Of a stretch of DNA of 64,000 nt, positions 24,359 through 32,857 are shown in pieces; the stretch's first letter is position 1, and every line of letters begins with the position of its first letter. Source of the stretch: Lachnospira sp. UBA4346 (lineage in GTDB: Bacteria > Bacillota > Clostridia > Lachnospirales > Lachnospiraceae). Location of the stretch: positions 1-64,000 of the forward strand of contig DGTC01000002.1 in the NCBI GenBank assembly GCA_002394205.1, given 5' to 3'. The position numbers and the translations under genes are program-made. The notes under the pieces are model-generated. The model was not told the DNA's origin. It was given only the letters and a program-made list of their open reading frames with translations, and made no database searches.

Positions 24359-25183
24359 ATGGGTAAGAATGTTTTGCTAGGTAATGGTATCAATATTCAA
24401 TTTGGAGGATTTGCATATTCAAGTGATTTTATACTTAAAAGAATAAAATATAATAGTCGATTAGGAAAATACGACAGACTTTTTAACTATAAAATCACAG
24501 GAAAAGAAATTGAAAATGTATTTAAGGGATTTGTTGATATTGCAAACGCCCTTATAGAAAACAAATATGAATGTCTAACGGATAATCAAGATATATTAGA
24601 TGCAATATTGGATTTTCAAAATAGATACCCTGCAAAAGTGACACAGCCGCATGAGATAATGCTAGAAGATTGGCTCTTGTTAGTAAAGGTATTCTTCTTA
24701 GTAAATGAAGATTTAATGTCACAGAAAATAAATGCTGTTCAGGGATTTGAACAGTTATTGTTGGATGCTATTTTTAATGATGGAGAAATTCAGAAAATAC
24801 ATCAACGTATGAACAGGGAAACAAAGAAATTTTTCAAAGGCTATGATAAGGTTTTCACTTTGAATTATGATGATAATATTGAATTGTTAACTGGAAAAAG
24901 TGTGTTTCATTTACATGGGGATTTTTCTGTACTTCATAATAGCGAAAATGAAAACACGGTTCAAGGATATATAAGAACACATGAAGGAACAACTGTATGG
25001 TGTCCGGAAATGGCACACTGCTATTGTAATGCACTTCTAAATTACAGTGGAAGATTAAAATATAAGACTGCAGAAAATAACCATAAAGCTATTATTGAAT
25101 CAGAAAAGTTTCCTGAAATGTTACAGGAAGGAATTCATCCGTCTGTTTTGTATCTTATATGCGTGATGAGTTGGAGTAAATAG
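24359..25183 (+). CDS. SIR2-like NAD-binding domain protein, C terminus probably frameshifted
   Basis: A 274-residue protein. Residues 5-17 VLLGNGINIQFGG form an NAD-loop variant of SIR2-like proteins, residues 165-175 VFTLNYDDNIE match the catalytic Asn-Tyr-Asp strand, and 183-188 FHLHGD the catalytic His strand. SIR2-like domains in bacterial defence proteins hydrolyse NAD and kill infected cells. The last residues (LICVMSWSK) look out of frame; a one-base shift near 25162 gives YLMRDELE and then a stop, so the C-terminal part is probably lost. ATG 24359 lies four bases after abiEii, with GGGAGG just before, so it belongs to the abiE operon. Family call is moderate; activity is uncertain. 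Confidence 0.65.
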   Translation: MGKNVLLGNGINIQFGGFAYSSDFILKRIKYNSRLGKYDRLFNYKITGKEIENVFKGFVDIANALIENKYECLTDNQDILDAILDFQNRYPAKVTQPHEIMLEDWLLLVKVFFLVNEDLMSQKINAVQGFEQLLLDAIFNDGEIQKIHQRMNRETKKFFKGYDKVFTLNYDDNIELLTGKSVFHLHGDFSVLHNSENENTVQGYIRTHEGTTVWCPEMAHCYCNALLNYSGRLKYKTAENNHKAIIESEKFPEMLQEGIHPSVLYLICVMSWSK

Positions 25184-25209
25184 ATAATCTTTATAAAGGG
25201 AGGGTATTT

Positions 25210-25965
25210 ATGAAATACATAAAGTTAGAAACGGGATGCCGATTAACCGTTGATCAATTTGAAAATAATACGAATAAAAGTTATCCATATTATCAGGATG
25301 GAAAAAAATATGCGTTATGCCCTACTTGTGGTTCTTCTGTTCAAATTATTGGAGGTATAAATAATTTAACACAAAATAAAGGAAGAAAAATGTATGCAGC
25401 TCATACACGAAGTAAAGTCATCGGGTTAAATTATGACGAAGAAGCAAAATTAAATTGCTTAAATTATGAGGGTAATGCTAATAATTGGCAAAGAATTTTC
25501 GATGCAAGAGCAGATGTAAATGAAAATCAAGAAGCCCTAGAATTTATTAATGAACATATCAATGAAATAGCACAAGAAGTTGAAAGAATCATCGGATTTA
25601 AATGTAAATATGCAAACAGAACAAGCAAATTGTTCGATGAATTATACCAATCTTTTATAAATAATGGTGGTTTGCGTATATTGCCTAATCAATTTGTTCC
25701 GGAGTATATACCTAGATTGATTGTGTTGCGGGCAGGAGTAGTAAGTTGCTGGGGAGCAATTCCTTTAGAAAAAATAAGAAATCAAATTACCAATAATGAA
25801 ATAATCAAAGATTCAATAGATGAAGGTCAATTCAAACCGAAAATAGATGTTAAACTTGTAGGGATATTAGATAATGATGCAAATCCAACTCAACTTATTA
25901 TTAAATTGGTTCTTGAAGATGAGGAGTTGGTTTTGAAACATATTTCTGCAAGATATAAAGATTAA
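25210..25965 (+). CDS. Hypothetical protein with CxxC motif
   Basis: A 251-residue soluble protein that I do not recognise. Near the N terminus it has CPTCGS (Cys37, Cys40) and MYAAHTRSK (His65), compatible with a small zinc site. The remainder is mixed alpha/beta without familiar motifs (EHINEIAQEVERIIGFKCKY, QFVPEYIPRLIVLRAG). ATG 25210 follows GGGAGGG. It comes 26 bases after the SIR2-like gene and is on the same strand, so it may be the fourth gene of the defence-like operon. Its base composition is as AT-rich as the SIR2-like gene, which suggests a common origin by transfer. Confidence 0.6.
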   Translation: MKYIKLETGCRLTVDQFENNTNKSYPYYQDGKKYALCPTCGSSVQIIGGINNLTQNKGRKMYAAHTRSKVIGLNYDEEAKLNCLNYEGNANNWQRIFDARADVNENQEALEFINEHINEIAQEVERIIGFKCKYANRTSKLFDELYQSFINNGGLRILPNQFVPEYIPRLIVLRAGVVSCWGAIPLEKIRNQITNNEIIKDSIDEGQFKPKIDVKLVGILDNDANPTQLIIKLVLEDEELVLKHISARYKD

Positions 25966-26044
25966 TATTTACGAATCACTATGGAACATTGGTGATAAAA
26001 ATAGATTACTTTCATGCTAGAAAATAGTAGATAAATAGTTCATA

Positions 26045-26229
26045 GATATGTTTCCACAAACAACCAAATTGCGAAAACAGGGTAAAATCCCTATTGATAT
26101 GTTTACACATACAGTCAAATGGGCTAAAATGGTAGTCGATATATTTCCGAATACGACCGAGTGGGATTTGACATTCTTGCTATCCACTCAAGCCACATAG
26201 AAACAATTGCACTTTTATCTAAAATGTAA
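26045..26229 (+). pseudogene. Repeated, decayed C-terminal tails resembling rRNA m5U methyltransferases
   Basis: Four degenerate units follow each other: DMFPQTTKLR, IDMFTHTVKW, VDIFPNTTEW, and in another frame SSHIETIALLSKM with a stop at 26227-26229. The consensus V-D-M-F-P-x-T-x-H-V-E-T-V-A-L-L-S is the C-terminal signature of RumA/RlmCD 23S rRNA (uracil-5) methyltransferases. The units start about 51 and 42 bases apart (26045, 26096, 26138). The rest of the gene is not present. The match rests on a short motif, so confidence is moderate. Confidence 0.45.
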
Positions 26230-26716
26230 AAACAACATTTTAATATGCAATCGCGAACGTGGAAAGATTGGATGAAATGTAATAGGGAAGCTATGATAGA
26301 GGTGACAAAATATGAGATCAGTATATCTTTCAATGGGAAAAGTGACAATCCTGGAAGAACAAATAAAGATACCGAAATTTCTGAAAGATGATAAAGAAGG
26401 GAAGGACTAGGATTGATACGACTTGGAAATATACAAAGACATCCTTGGAGTAAAAGCGCTAGATAAAATGGATTTATAAGTAGATGAACTAAGATAATAT
26501 ATCTACAAAATAATTACCTAAAAACTGTTTTTGTATATTTTGTTATTTATGTATTTGTTTTTTGCTGTTATTTTGTACATTTTTAAGTGTTTCTCTTGAT
26601 AAAGTATAATATATTGATGAAGAGTTTATTGACATCTTAAACAAATAATAATGTCACTTTATGCGTTTTGCCCGAATAGAAGGTAGACGCTCTAATTTGC
26701 TTAGAGGAGAATTTGA
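26230..26716. other. Gene-free AT-rich stretch
   Basis: No gene supported. Several short open readings (for example 26312-26410) lack ribosome sites or recognisable content. A TATAAT at 26605-26610 may serve the small membrane-protein gene downstream. Confidence 0.4.
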
Positions 26717-27022
26717 ATGAGTGATATAGAAATTAAAAATATCTATTCATGTGGGTGTGTTTTAAATGCTGTAGCCTTAATATCTGCGTGTATTTTTTAT
26801 TATTTTGGTTTGTTTACCAATAATATCATGTTGATTGCCATTTTTGTATTAGGGATTATTGTTTTTTTTAACCTGTCTGTTTATAGGAGTATTTTAGCAG
26901 AAGAAAAATTATCAATATACTCGAATTTAATGGTTGCAATCACAATAGTAGCTGCAAGCAGTTATATTTTATACATTTTTTTTATGCTTGGAAGAATCAC
27001 GGTAAATAGATTGGGTATTTAA
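26717..27022 (+). CDS. Small membrane protein, hypothetical
   Basis: A 101-residue protein with three hydrophobic segments (ALISACIFYYFGL, IMLIAIFVLGIIVFFNL, LMVAITIVAASSYILYIFFM). ATG 26717 follows AGAGGAGA at 26704-26711. No family recognised. It stands alone, and the 112 bases after it contain no evident gene. Confidence 0.55.
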   Translation: MSDIEIKNIYSCGCVLNAVALISACIFYYFGLFTNNIMLIAIFVLGIIVFFNLSVYRSILAEEKLSIYSNLMVAITIVAASSYILYIFFMLGRITVNRLGI

Positions 27023-27134
27023 TCTAAATATTCATTGCAAGTGATATTTAAGTCCTAAGTTGCTAAATAATCCCAAAACGTACATACATTCCCCAAAACC
27101 TACACATACTAATCCCAAAAAGGAGATTAGAAAT

Positions 27135-27572
27135 ATGTCAAATCAGAATGAAACAATTCGTTTGTTAAAGGAATGTGATGCAGGTGTGCAGATGGGGATT
27201 GATTCGTTAGAAGAAGTGATTGGAGATTTGGAGCAGGGGAATATTCGTAAGATTTTGCAAAAGAGCAAACAGCAGCATGAAGAAATCAAAAATAAGATAA
27301 CAGAATATCTGAATGTATATAAAGAGGAAGGTAAGGAACCGTCTGCGATTGCAGAAACAATGGCGAGTATGAAAGAGCATATGAAAATGATGATGAAGGA
27401 TACGAAGTGTGCGGCAGCAGATGTTATTATTGATGGCTGTCATATGGGAATCAAATCCATTTACAGATACCTGAACCAGTATCCAAATGCGGAGCAGAAA
27501 GTCAAACAGTTAGTTTATGATATTGTAGAAGTGGAAGAACAGTTATCAAGGGATTTGCGCTGTTATTTGTAA
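27135..27572 (+). CDS. Four-helix-bundle protein, DUF2383-like
   Basis: A 145-residue, wholly helical soluble protein. Sequence landmarks are IRLLKECDAGVQMGIDSLEE, LQKSKQQHEEIKNKITEYLN and AAADVIIDGCHMGIKSIYRY. The pattern of four amphipathic helices with H/E pairs recalls DUF2383-type ferritin-like bundles; metal binding is possible but not shown. ATG 27135 follows AAAGGAGATT; an in-frame reading starting at 27060 has no ribosome site. A terminator follows. Confidence 0.7.
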   Translation: MSNQNETIRLLKECDAGVQMGIDSLEEVIGDLEQGNIRKILQKSKQQHEEIKNKITEYLNVYKEEGKEPSAIAETMASMKEHMKMMMKDTKCAAADVIIDGCHMGIKSIYRYLNQYPNAEQKVKQLVYDIVEVEEQLSRDLRCYL

Positions 27573-27647
27573 AAATTTCGCAATGTTCCAGATGGCAGAA
27601 GAATTTTATGAAATTAATCCTAAAAATAAAATAAAAATTTAGAATCA

Positions 27648-27682
27648 AAGGCGCTGCGTATATAACAATCAGCGTCTTTTTG
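27648..27682 (+). terminator. Intrinsic terminator
   Basis: GGCGCTG (27650-27656) and CAGCGTC (27670-27676) pair with one G-U, followed by TTTTT. The remaining bases to 27880 show no gene. Confidence 0.8.
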
Positions 27683-27880
27683 ATTTTTGCTTTTGCATTT
27701 TTAAGCATTTGCAAAAGTACAGAGATTTGAAAGTTTCTGTCACTTGAAATACTTTTACTTTGGCATTAATTTATGCTTATACAGTTGCAAAAGTATTTAC
27801 AAATATAAAAAGAGGCGATATTCTACTGATAAACAGATTGGTAAAATGTTGTATTACAGGACAGGATATAGAGTAAAGGA

Positions 27881-29047
27881 ATGATAGAGAAAATGAACCA
27901 GATGAATCTATTTGAACCAGCAAAATTAGCAGGCGTTTTAATGAACAATCGAATCCTTCGTGCAGCGACAGATGAGGGAATGGCAGATGCGAATGGAAAT
28001 CCGACAGAGCGTTTAATCAAGCTCTATGAAAATCTTGCAAAAGGTGGCGTTGGTGGAATGATTACAGGATACATGGGCATTTCCAAAGAAGGGGAATCTC
28101 AGATGCCGGGAATGGTAATGATTGATTCGGATGAGCGAATTATGCCATTGTCGAAGGTTGTGGAGCGTGTGCATCAGCTTAATACACCGATTGTTGCACA
28201 GATTGCGCACTGTGGAAGAAACGGAGTTGCAGGAAAGCGTTTCCTTGTCAATAAGATTAGCGAAGAAACGATACAGAAGGTAATTGAGGATTTCACAGCA
28301 GCAACAGTAAGAGCGTACAAAGCTGGATATGATGCAGTAGAATTACATTTGGCACATGGTTATTTTTTAAGTGAAATGGTATCGCCGCATACAAACAAAA
28401 GAAAAGACAAATGGGGCGGTACAACGGATAATCGTATGAGAATTGTGAAAGAAATTATGATGCGCATTAGAAAAGAATTGCCGAATTATCCGATATTTGT
28501 AAAGATAAATGGAAGTGAAGATTACAAAGATGGAATCCATGAAGAAGAGTTGGTACGCATGGGGAAGATTTTAGAAGAAATTGGCGTGCGTGCAATCGAA
28601 GTGTCTTGCGGAATTGATTGGAAAGCAATGGGACCGTCTAAAGGAACAGTTCCAACAGATATGATTCTAAGCAAATATCCGGGTATCAGTACATTGCCAT
28701 CCCCGTTGAAGGCAATTATGAAGCCTATATTGCCAAAGATGATGAAAGAAACTGAAGCGACAAAGAAATATAATGTGCCTGCTGCCAAGAAATTAAAGGA
28801 AAATGTACAGATTCCGGTAATTGTTGTAGGTGGAATTCACGACCTTGCAGATGTGGAATCTACTATTTTGGAGGATGGAATTGATTTTGTATCAATGAGC
28901 AGACCGCTCATTTTAGAACCGGGGCTGGTAAATAAATTCAAGAAACAGAAAGCACAAAAGGCAAAATGTCTGTCTTGCAATTATTGTCTAATTGGACTAT
29001 ATAACGATTCACTCAGATGCTATTATGGAAAATGTCCGAAGCAGTAA
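27881..29047 (+). CDS. NADH:flavin oxidoreductase (Old Yellow Enzyme family)
   Basis: A 388-residue FMN-binding TIM-barrel reductase of the OYE / 2,4-dienoyl-CoA reductase family, probably reducing activated double bonds with NAD(P)H. Seen: NNRILRAATDEGM at the barrel start, IVAQIAHCGRNG, the catalytic-site strand YDAVELHLAHGYFLSEMVSP, VKINGSEDY, the phosphate-binding IPVIVVGGIHD, and FVSMSRPLILEPG. The C terminus has CLSCNYC with a further Cys after eleven residues, the cluster-type motif of the larger 2-enoate reductases, but the second FAD/NAD domain is absent. ATG 27881 and ATG 27893 are both possible starts. Confidence 0.88.
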   Translation: MIEKMNQMNLFEPAKLAGVLMNNRILRAATDEGMADANGNPTERLIKLYENLAKGGVGGMITGYMGISKEGESQMPGMVMIDSDERIMPLSKVVERVHQLNTPIVAQIAHCGRNGVAGKRFLVNKISEETIQKVIEDFTAATVRAYKAGYDAVELHLAHGYFLSEMVSPHTNKRKDKWGGTTDNRMRIVKEIMMRIRKELPNYPIFVKINGSEDYKDGIHEEELVRMGKILEEIGVRAIEVSCGIDWKAMGPSKGTVPTDMILSKYPGISTLPSPLKAIMKPILPKMMKETEATKKYNVPAAKKLKENVQIPVIVVGGIHDLADVESTILEDGIDFVSMSRPLILEPGLVNKFKKQKAQKAKCLSCNYCLIGLYNDSLRCYYGKCPKQ

Positions 29048-29209
29048 GGTCACAATGTAAGATTGGTGTTATTACAAATAGAAATGGTATTTTGTGTTTA
29101 GTGGCTAGTTCTGAACCAAGAAATATAGTATAATAAACTACAAATAATTAGAATATAGAATTAAAATGAAAAAGGCCTAGAGAACATCATAGCAAAGGAG
29201 ATAGAGTTA

Positions 29210-30499
29210 GTGAAACGTGCTTATATAAATGGAATCTTATTAGATGGAAGAAAGGATATGGTTCCGGTAGAAGGAAAAGCGATTTTAGTTGAAGATAAGA
29301 AAATATGTGGAATTGTAGCATATAACGAAGTGTCGTCTGAGTACGAGCAGATTGATTTGAAGGGAAAGTATATTATGCCTGGTTTGATTAATATGCATGT
29401 GCATCTGGCAGGAAATGGAGGTTCCGGCAAGCCACAAAAGAAAAAGACGGATGCAAGCAAAACGGTACAGATGCTATTTTCCAATCCAATAACGGCAAAC
29501 GTTGCACATCAATTGGTTGCAAAATATGCGAAAATGGAGCTGATGAGTGGTGTCACAACCATTCGTACCGTAGGAGGTCTAAAAGATCTTGATACGAGAG
29601 TACGAGATGAGATTGCAAACGGCAGTAAGATTGGTCCTAGAATCCTTGCATCTAACGAAGGAATTTCAGTTCCGAAAGGGCATATGGCAGGTTCAGTTGC
29701 AATTGCTGCTAATAATATCACAGAGGCGTTGCAGTTGGTAGATAAAGCAGTCCAGCAGAAGACAGATCTTATCAAGCTGATGATTACAGGCGGGGTATTG
29801 GATGCAAAAGCAAAGGGCGTACCGGGAGAGCTAAAGATGGAGCCTGCGATGGTAAAAGCAGTGTGTGATTATGCGCATGAAAAGGGGTTCTATGTTGCAG
29901 CGCATGTGGAATCGCCGGAAGGGGTGCGTGTGGCACTTGAAAATGGTGTAGATTCCATAGAACACGGTGCGATGCCGGATGCAGATACGGTACAGTTATA
30001 TAAAGAAAGAAATGCATTTTTAACTTGTACTTTATCGCCAGCGTTACCATTTGCAAAATTTTCACGAGAAGTATCAGGAATTGATGAAATGGGAGAATAT
30101 AATGGAAAGATTGTATATGAAGGCTGTATTGCAGCGGCAAAAAGTGCAGTAGAAAACGATATTCCGGTTGCATTGGGAAATGATGTGGGATGTCCGTGGG
30201 TAACACAATATGATTTCTGGAGAGAGTTGGTGTATTTCCATAAATTAGTTGGCGTAAGCACGACATTTGCATTATATACTGCAACATTAAGAAATGCACA
30301 GCTTGCAGGAATTGGTGATATTACAGGTTCAATTGAAGTTGGCAAAGAGGCAGATATGATCGTAACAGAAAAGAATCCGCTTGATGATTTATGCGCATTA
30401 AGAAATATAGAAATGGTAGTGGCGCGCGGAAGATTGATCAAACATCCAAAGGTTACTAGAAAACCGGCAATTGATAAACAATTAGACCCATTTTTGTAA
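29210..30499 (+). CDS. Metal-dependent amidohydrolase
   Basis: A 429-residue amidohydrolase-superfamily enzyme, of the imidazolonepropionase/prolidase-like branch. Seen: GKYIMPGLINMHVHLAG with metal ligands His63 and His65, TDLIKLMITGG with the probable carboxylated Lys, FYVAAHVES and DSIEHGAMP (two more His), and ALGNDVG (catalytic Asp), ending IEVGKEADMIV. All metal ligands are present. Substrate is likely a cyclic amide or dipeptide but cannot be fixed from sequence. GTG 29210 follows AAAGGAGATAG. It is followed closely by a Spx/ArsC-like gene and may share its transcript. Confidence 0.88.
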   Translation: MKRAYINGILLDGRKDMVPVEGKAILVEDKKICGIVAYNEVSSEYEQIDLKGKYIMPGLINMHVHLAGNGGSGKPQKKKTDASKTVQMLFSNPITANVAHQLVAKYAKMELMSGVTTIRTVGGLKDLDTRVRDEIANGSKIGPRILASNEGISVPKGHMAGSVAIAANNITEALQLVDKAVQQKTDLIKLMITGGVLDAKAKGVPGELKMEPAMVKAVCDYAHEKGFYVAAHVESPEGVRVALENGVDSIEHGAMPDADTVQLYKERNAFLTCTLSPALPFAKFSREVSGIDEMGEYNGKIVYEGCIAAAKSAVENDIPVALGNDVGCPWVTQYDFWRELVYFHKLVGVSTTFALYTATLRNAQLAGIGDITGSIEVGKEADMIVTEKNPLDDLCALRNIEMVVARGRLIKHPKVTRKPAIDKQLDPFL

Positions 30500-30520
30500 A
30501 ATGGAAGAAAGGAGTTTGTT

Positions 30521-30868
30521 ATGCAATTTATGTATTATCCCAAATGTTCTATCTGCCAAAAGGCAAAGAAATGGTTAGATGCACACAAAATAGAATATAC
30601 AGAACGCCATATCGTAGAGGAAAATCCAACTTATGAAGAGTTGAAGGCGTGGTATACACAAAGCGGATTACCACTGAAACGATTTTTTAATACCAGTGGA
30701 AATGTATATAAAGATATGCATTTGAAAGACAAGCTGCCAACGATGAGCGAAGAAGAACAGCTTCAATTATTAGCAACCAACGGTATGTTAGTGAAAAGAC
30801 CAATCATTGTAACGGATGATTGTATCCTGACCGGTTTTAAAGAGACTGAATGGGAAGAAAAATTGTAA
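30521..30868 (+). CDS. ArsC/Spx-family thioredoxin-fold protein
   Basis: A 115-residue protein of the arsenate-reductase-like family (Spx/MgsR/YffB group). It begins MQFMYYPKCSICQKAKKW with a CxxC redox pair (Cys9, Cys12) and ends LVKRPIIVTDDCILTGFKE, where the R-P-I-I motif is typical. Without further context it could be a thiol reductase or an Spx-like regulator; the Spx RNA-polymerase-contact residues cannot be judged from sequence. GAAAGGAG precedes ATG 30521, 22 bases after the amidohydrolase stop, so the genes are likely cotranscribed. Confidence 0.88.
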   Translation: MQFMYYPKCSICQKAKKWLDAHKIEYTERHIVEENPTYEELKAWYTQSGLPLKRFFNTSGNVYKDMHLKDKLPTMSEEEQLQLLATNGMLVKRPIIVTDDCILTGFKETEWEEKL

Positions 30869-30892
30869 GTTTCAAAAAGAAAGTGAATCAAT

Positions 30893-31312
30893 ATGAAAAA
30901 ATGGAATAAAAAGCAGTTGGCAGCGGTGGTTATCTTTCTTGTTATTATTTTAACAAGTTTATTTTATCCATCAGTAACAGAAATATTCTTTCCGGAAACA
31001 GAATCTGTTATACAGACACAGGTAGAAGAAAGCAATACCAAACAGGAGAATGGCTTCCGCACAGAGAAGCTGCGAAAAGAACATTACGAGAAACATGGAA
31101 AAGAGATGGGGTACAAATCCGCTGATGCATATGAGCAGGCGGCCATACAGGTCGTGAATAATCCGACAGCCTTACATAAAATCGAAGCAGAAGACGGCGA
31201 TGATGTCTATTACATCGAACAGACCAATGAATTCGTCATCGTATCCACAGACGGATATATTCGTACCTATTTCAATCCGGCAGGTGGAAAATCATATTTT
31301 GAGCGGCAGTGA
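30893..31312 (+). CDS. Membrane-anchored protein with a BECR-type RNase-toxin-like domain
   Basis: A 139-residue protein. Residues 8-27 form one hydrophobic segment (AAVVIFLVIILTSLFYP), so the rest lies outside the membrane. The C-terminal 85 residues show HYEKHGKEMGYKSADAYEQA, DVYYIEQTNEFVIVSTDGYI and RTYFNPAGGKSYFERQ. This pattern (H-x3-HG, Y-x-x-A, T-N-E-F-x-V-x-S-x-D-G-x-I-R-T-Y-F-x-P) is that of nuclease domains at the ends of polymorphic toxins (BECR fold). Here the domain stands alone on a short anchor, with no immunity gene visible. Start ATG 30893 has AAAGAAAG upstream. Whether it is toxic is unknown. Confidence 0.55.
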   Translation: MKKWNKKQLAAVVIFLVIILTSLFYPSVTEIFFPETESVIQTQVEESNTKQENGFRTEKLRKEHYEKHGKEMGYKSADAYEQAAIQVVNNPTALHKIEAEDGDDVYYIEQTNEFVIVSTDGYIRTYFNPAGGKSYFERQ

Positions 31313-31339
31313 ATCTCCACAAATCCACCCACCAATGAG

Positions 31340-31368
31340 TTGACATAAAATTATAGAAGTGATATAGT
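31340..31368 (+). promoter_or_regulatory. Promoter of the lysine-riboswitch leader
   Basis: TTGACA (31340-31345), 17-base spacer, TATAGT (31363-31368). A hairpin AAAACAGTC / GACTGTTTT follows at 31379-31403, near the 5-prime end of the expected transcript. Confidence 0.75.
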
Positions 31369-31412
31369 CATTACATATAAAACAGTCAATCTTTTCGACT
31401 GTTTTCATACAA

Positions 31413-31578
31413 TGAAAGTAGAGGTTGCATTATTGAAGAGTAATATACAGGATGTTCCAGTGACAGATGAATGTATATGAAAGGGAATGATGCCGAAGTG
31501 GTGTACAGACTGGGGGTATACTGCTGGGCGTAAGTCGAAGAGGGTTACGACTGTCATCAGACGATGGAGGGCTACTAA
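31413..31578 (+). ncRNA. Lysine riboswitch (L box)
   Basis: The conserved L-box segments appear in order: GTAGAGGTTGC at 31418, GAAAGGGAATGATGCCGAAG at about 31480, a CTGGGCG region at about 31524, ACTGTCA at 31550 and GATGGAGGGCTAC at 31563-31575, which closes the first helix with GTAGAG. It lies in the leader of dapA and is followed by a terminator, so high lysine should end transcription early. Confidence 0.9.
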
Positions 31579-31600
31579 GAGAACTGTTAGAATTTTCTTC

Positions 31601-31632
31601 GGGAGCCGGGAATACTGGTTCCCGTATTTTTT
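31601..31632 (+). terminator. Riboswitch expression-platform terminator
   Basis: CGGGAA and TTCCCG pair around TACTGG, followed by TATTTTTTGG. Confidence 0.85.
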
Positions 31633-31767
31633 GGTATATCGCTAATTTCGATATATTCCAATATACCAAAAGTTGCGTTTTTGCGTATGCAGATGATGAG
31701 AAGGTAGTTCTTGATTGTGGACGTTCTATTGACGAAGCAAGCTGGACACAGCAGAAAGAAGGAGATT

Positions 31768-32655
31768 ATGTCATTATTTACAGGAGCAGGTGTTGCGATT
31801 ATTACACCAATGAAAGCAAATGGAGAAGTGAACTATGATAAGTTAGGAGAGATTCTGGATTATCAGATTAACAACTCAACAGATGCAATCGTAATCTGTG
31901 GAACAACAGGGGAAGCATCAACATTAACACACGAAGAGCATATTGAAGCCATTCGATTTACAGCAGATTATGTAAATAAGCGTGTTCCTGTTATTGCAGG
32001 TACAGGTTCTAATTGTACAGATACAGCGATTTATTTATCCAAGGAAGCCGAACGTGCAGGCGTTGATGGATGTTTGGTTGTAACACCATATTATAATAAG
32101 GCAACACAGAAAGGTTTAATTCAGCACTATACAGCAGTTGCGAAAGCAATTGACCTTCCAATTATTATGTATAATGTACCAGGCAGAACAGGATGTAATA
32201 TTCAGCCGGAGACTGCTGCATATCTTGCAAAGAATGTTGACAATATTGTCGCAATCAAGGCTGCAACTGGCAATATGGCACAGGAAACAAAGACAATGGC
32301 ATTAGCAGAAGGCCGTCTTGATATGTATTCAGGAGAAGATGGATTAATCGTACCGTTAATGTCTATCGGTGCTAAGGGTGTTATTTCTGTATTGTCAAAT
32401 GTAGCACCACAGCAGACACATGATATTTGTGCAAAGTTCTTAGAAGGAAAGATTGAAGAAGCAAGAGCATTACAGTTTAAGGCATTAGAACTTGTAGATG
32501 CATTATTCTGTGAAGTCAACCCAATTCCTGTAAAGCATGCATTAAACCTTATGGGAATGGAAGTTGGACCACTTCGTGCACCATTATGCGAAATGGAACC
32601 GGCAAACTTAGAACGTCTGAAAAAGGCTATGATAGAATATGGCATTTTAAAATAA
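31768..32655 (+). CDS. dapA: 4-hydroxy-tetrahydrodipicolinate synthase
   Basis: A 295-residue aldolase-type TIM-barrel enzyme that condenses pyruvate with aspartate semialdehyde, first step of the lysine/diaminopimelate branch. Seen: GAGVAIITPMKANGEVNYDK, ICGTTGEASTLTHEEH (GTTGE), IAGTGSN, VTPYYNKATQKGLIQHY (catalytic Tyr), IIMYNVPGRTG and the Schiff-base Lys in IVAIKAATGN. ATG 31768 follows GAAGGAGATT; an in-frame reading from 31711 has no ribosome site. It lies below a lysine riboswitch, and dapB follows. Confidence 0.97.
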   Translation: MSLFTGAGVAIITPMKANGEVNYDKLGEILDYQINNSTDAIVICGTTGEASTLTHEEHIEAIRFTADYVNKRVPVIAGTGSNCTDTAIYLSKEAERAGVDGCLVVTPYYNKATQKGLIQHYTAVAKAIDLPIIMYNVPGRTGCNIQPETAAYLAKNVDNIVAIKAATGNMAQETKTMALAEGRLDMYSGEDGLIVPLMSIGAKGVISVLSNVAPQQTHDICAKFLEGKIEEARALQFKALELVDALFCEVNPIPVKHALNLMGMEVGPLRAPLCEMEPANLERLKKAMIEYGILK

Positions 32656-32667
32656 ATGATGGAACGA

Positions 32668-32707
32668 TTCAGAGCTGGTACGAAGGATTTATACGACTGG
32701 CCCTGAA
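32668..32707 (+). other. Intercistronic stem-loop between dapA and dapB
   Basis: TTCAGAGCTGGT and ACTGGCCCTGAA pair (one mismatch, two G-U). No T-run follows, so it is more likely a processing or stabilising hairpin than a terminator. The 202-base gap holds no gene. Confidence 0.4.
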
Positions 32708-32857
32708 TTGCCGAAAATGACACAATAGAGCCAAGTACATCAAAAATAGATGCGATTATGCTTGTATGATGGCGTATAGATTTTTGGGTGTATTTGGTGG
32801 AAACATTATATTGAGAGAATACAAAAATCAATAAGAACCGTTAGAAAAGAGGATATT

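Noticed and set aside
26045..26160. Possible CRISPR-like repeat array
   Set aside because: Units differ in length (51 and 42 bases) and in sequence, and read as protein tails; no constant repeat or cas gene is present.
26124..26348. Minus-strand 74-codon reading
   Set aside because: It is the shadow of the rRNA-methyltransferase tail relics and shows no protein-like features.
29101..29112. GTGGCTAGTTCT as a third copy of the regulator box
   Set aside because: Only seven bases agree and there is no TATAAT at the required distance.
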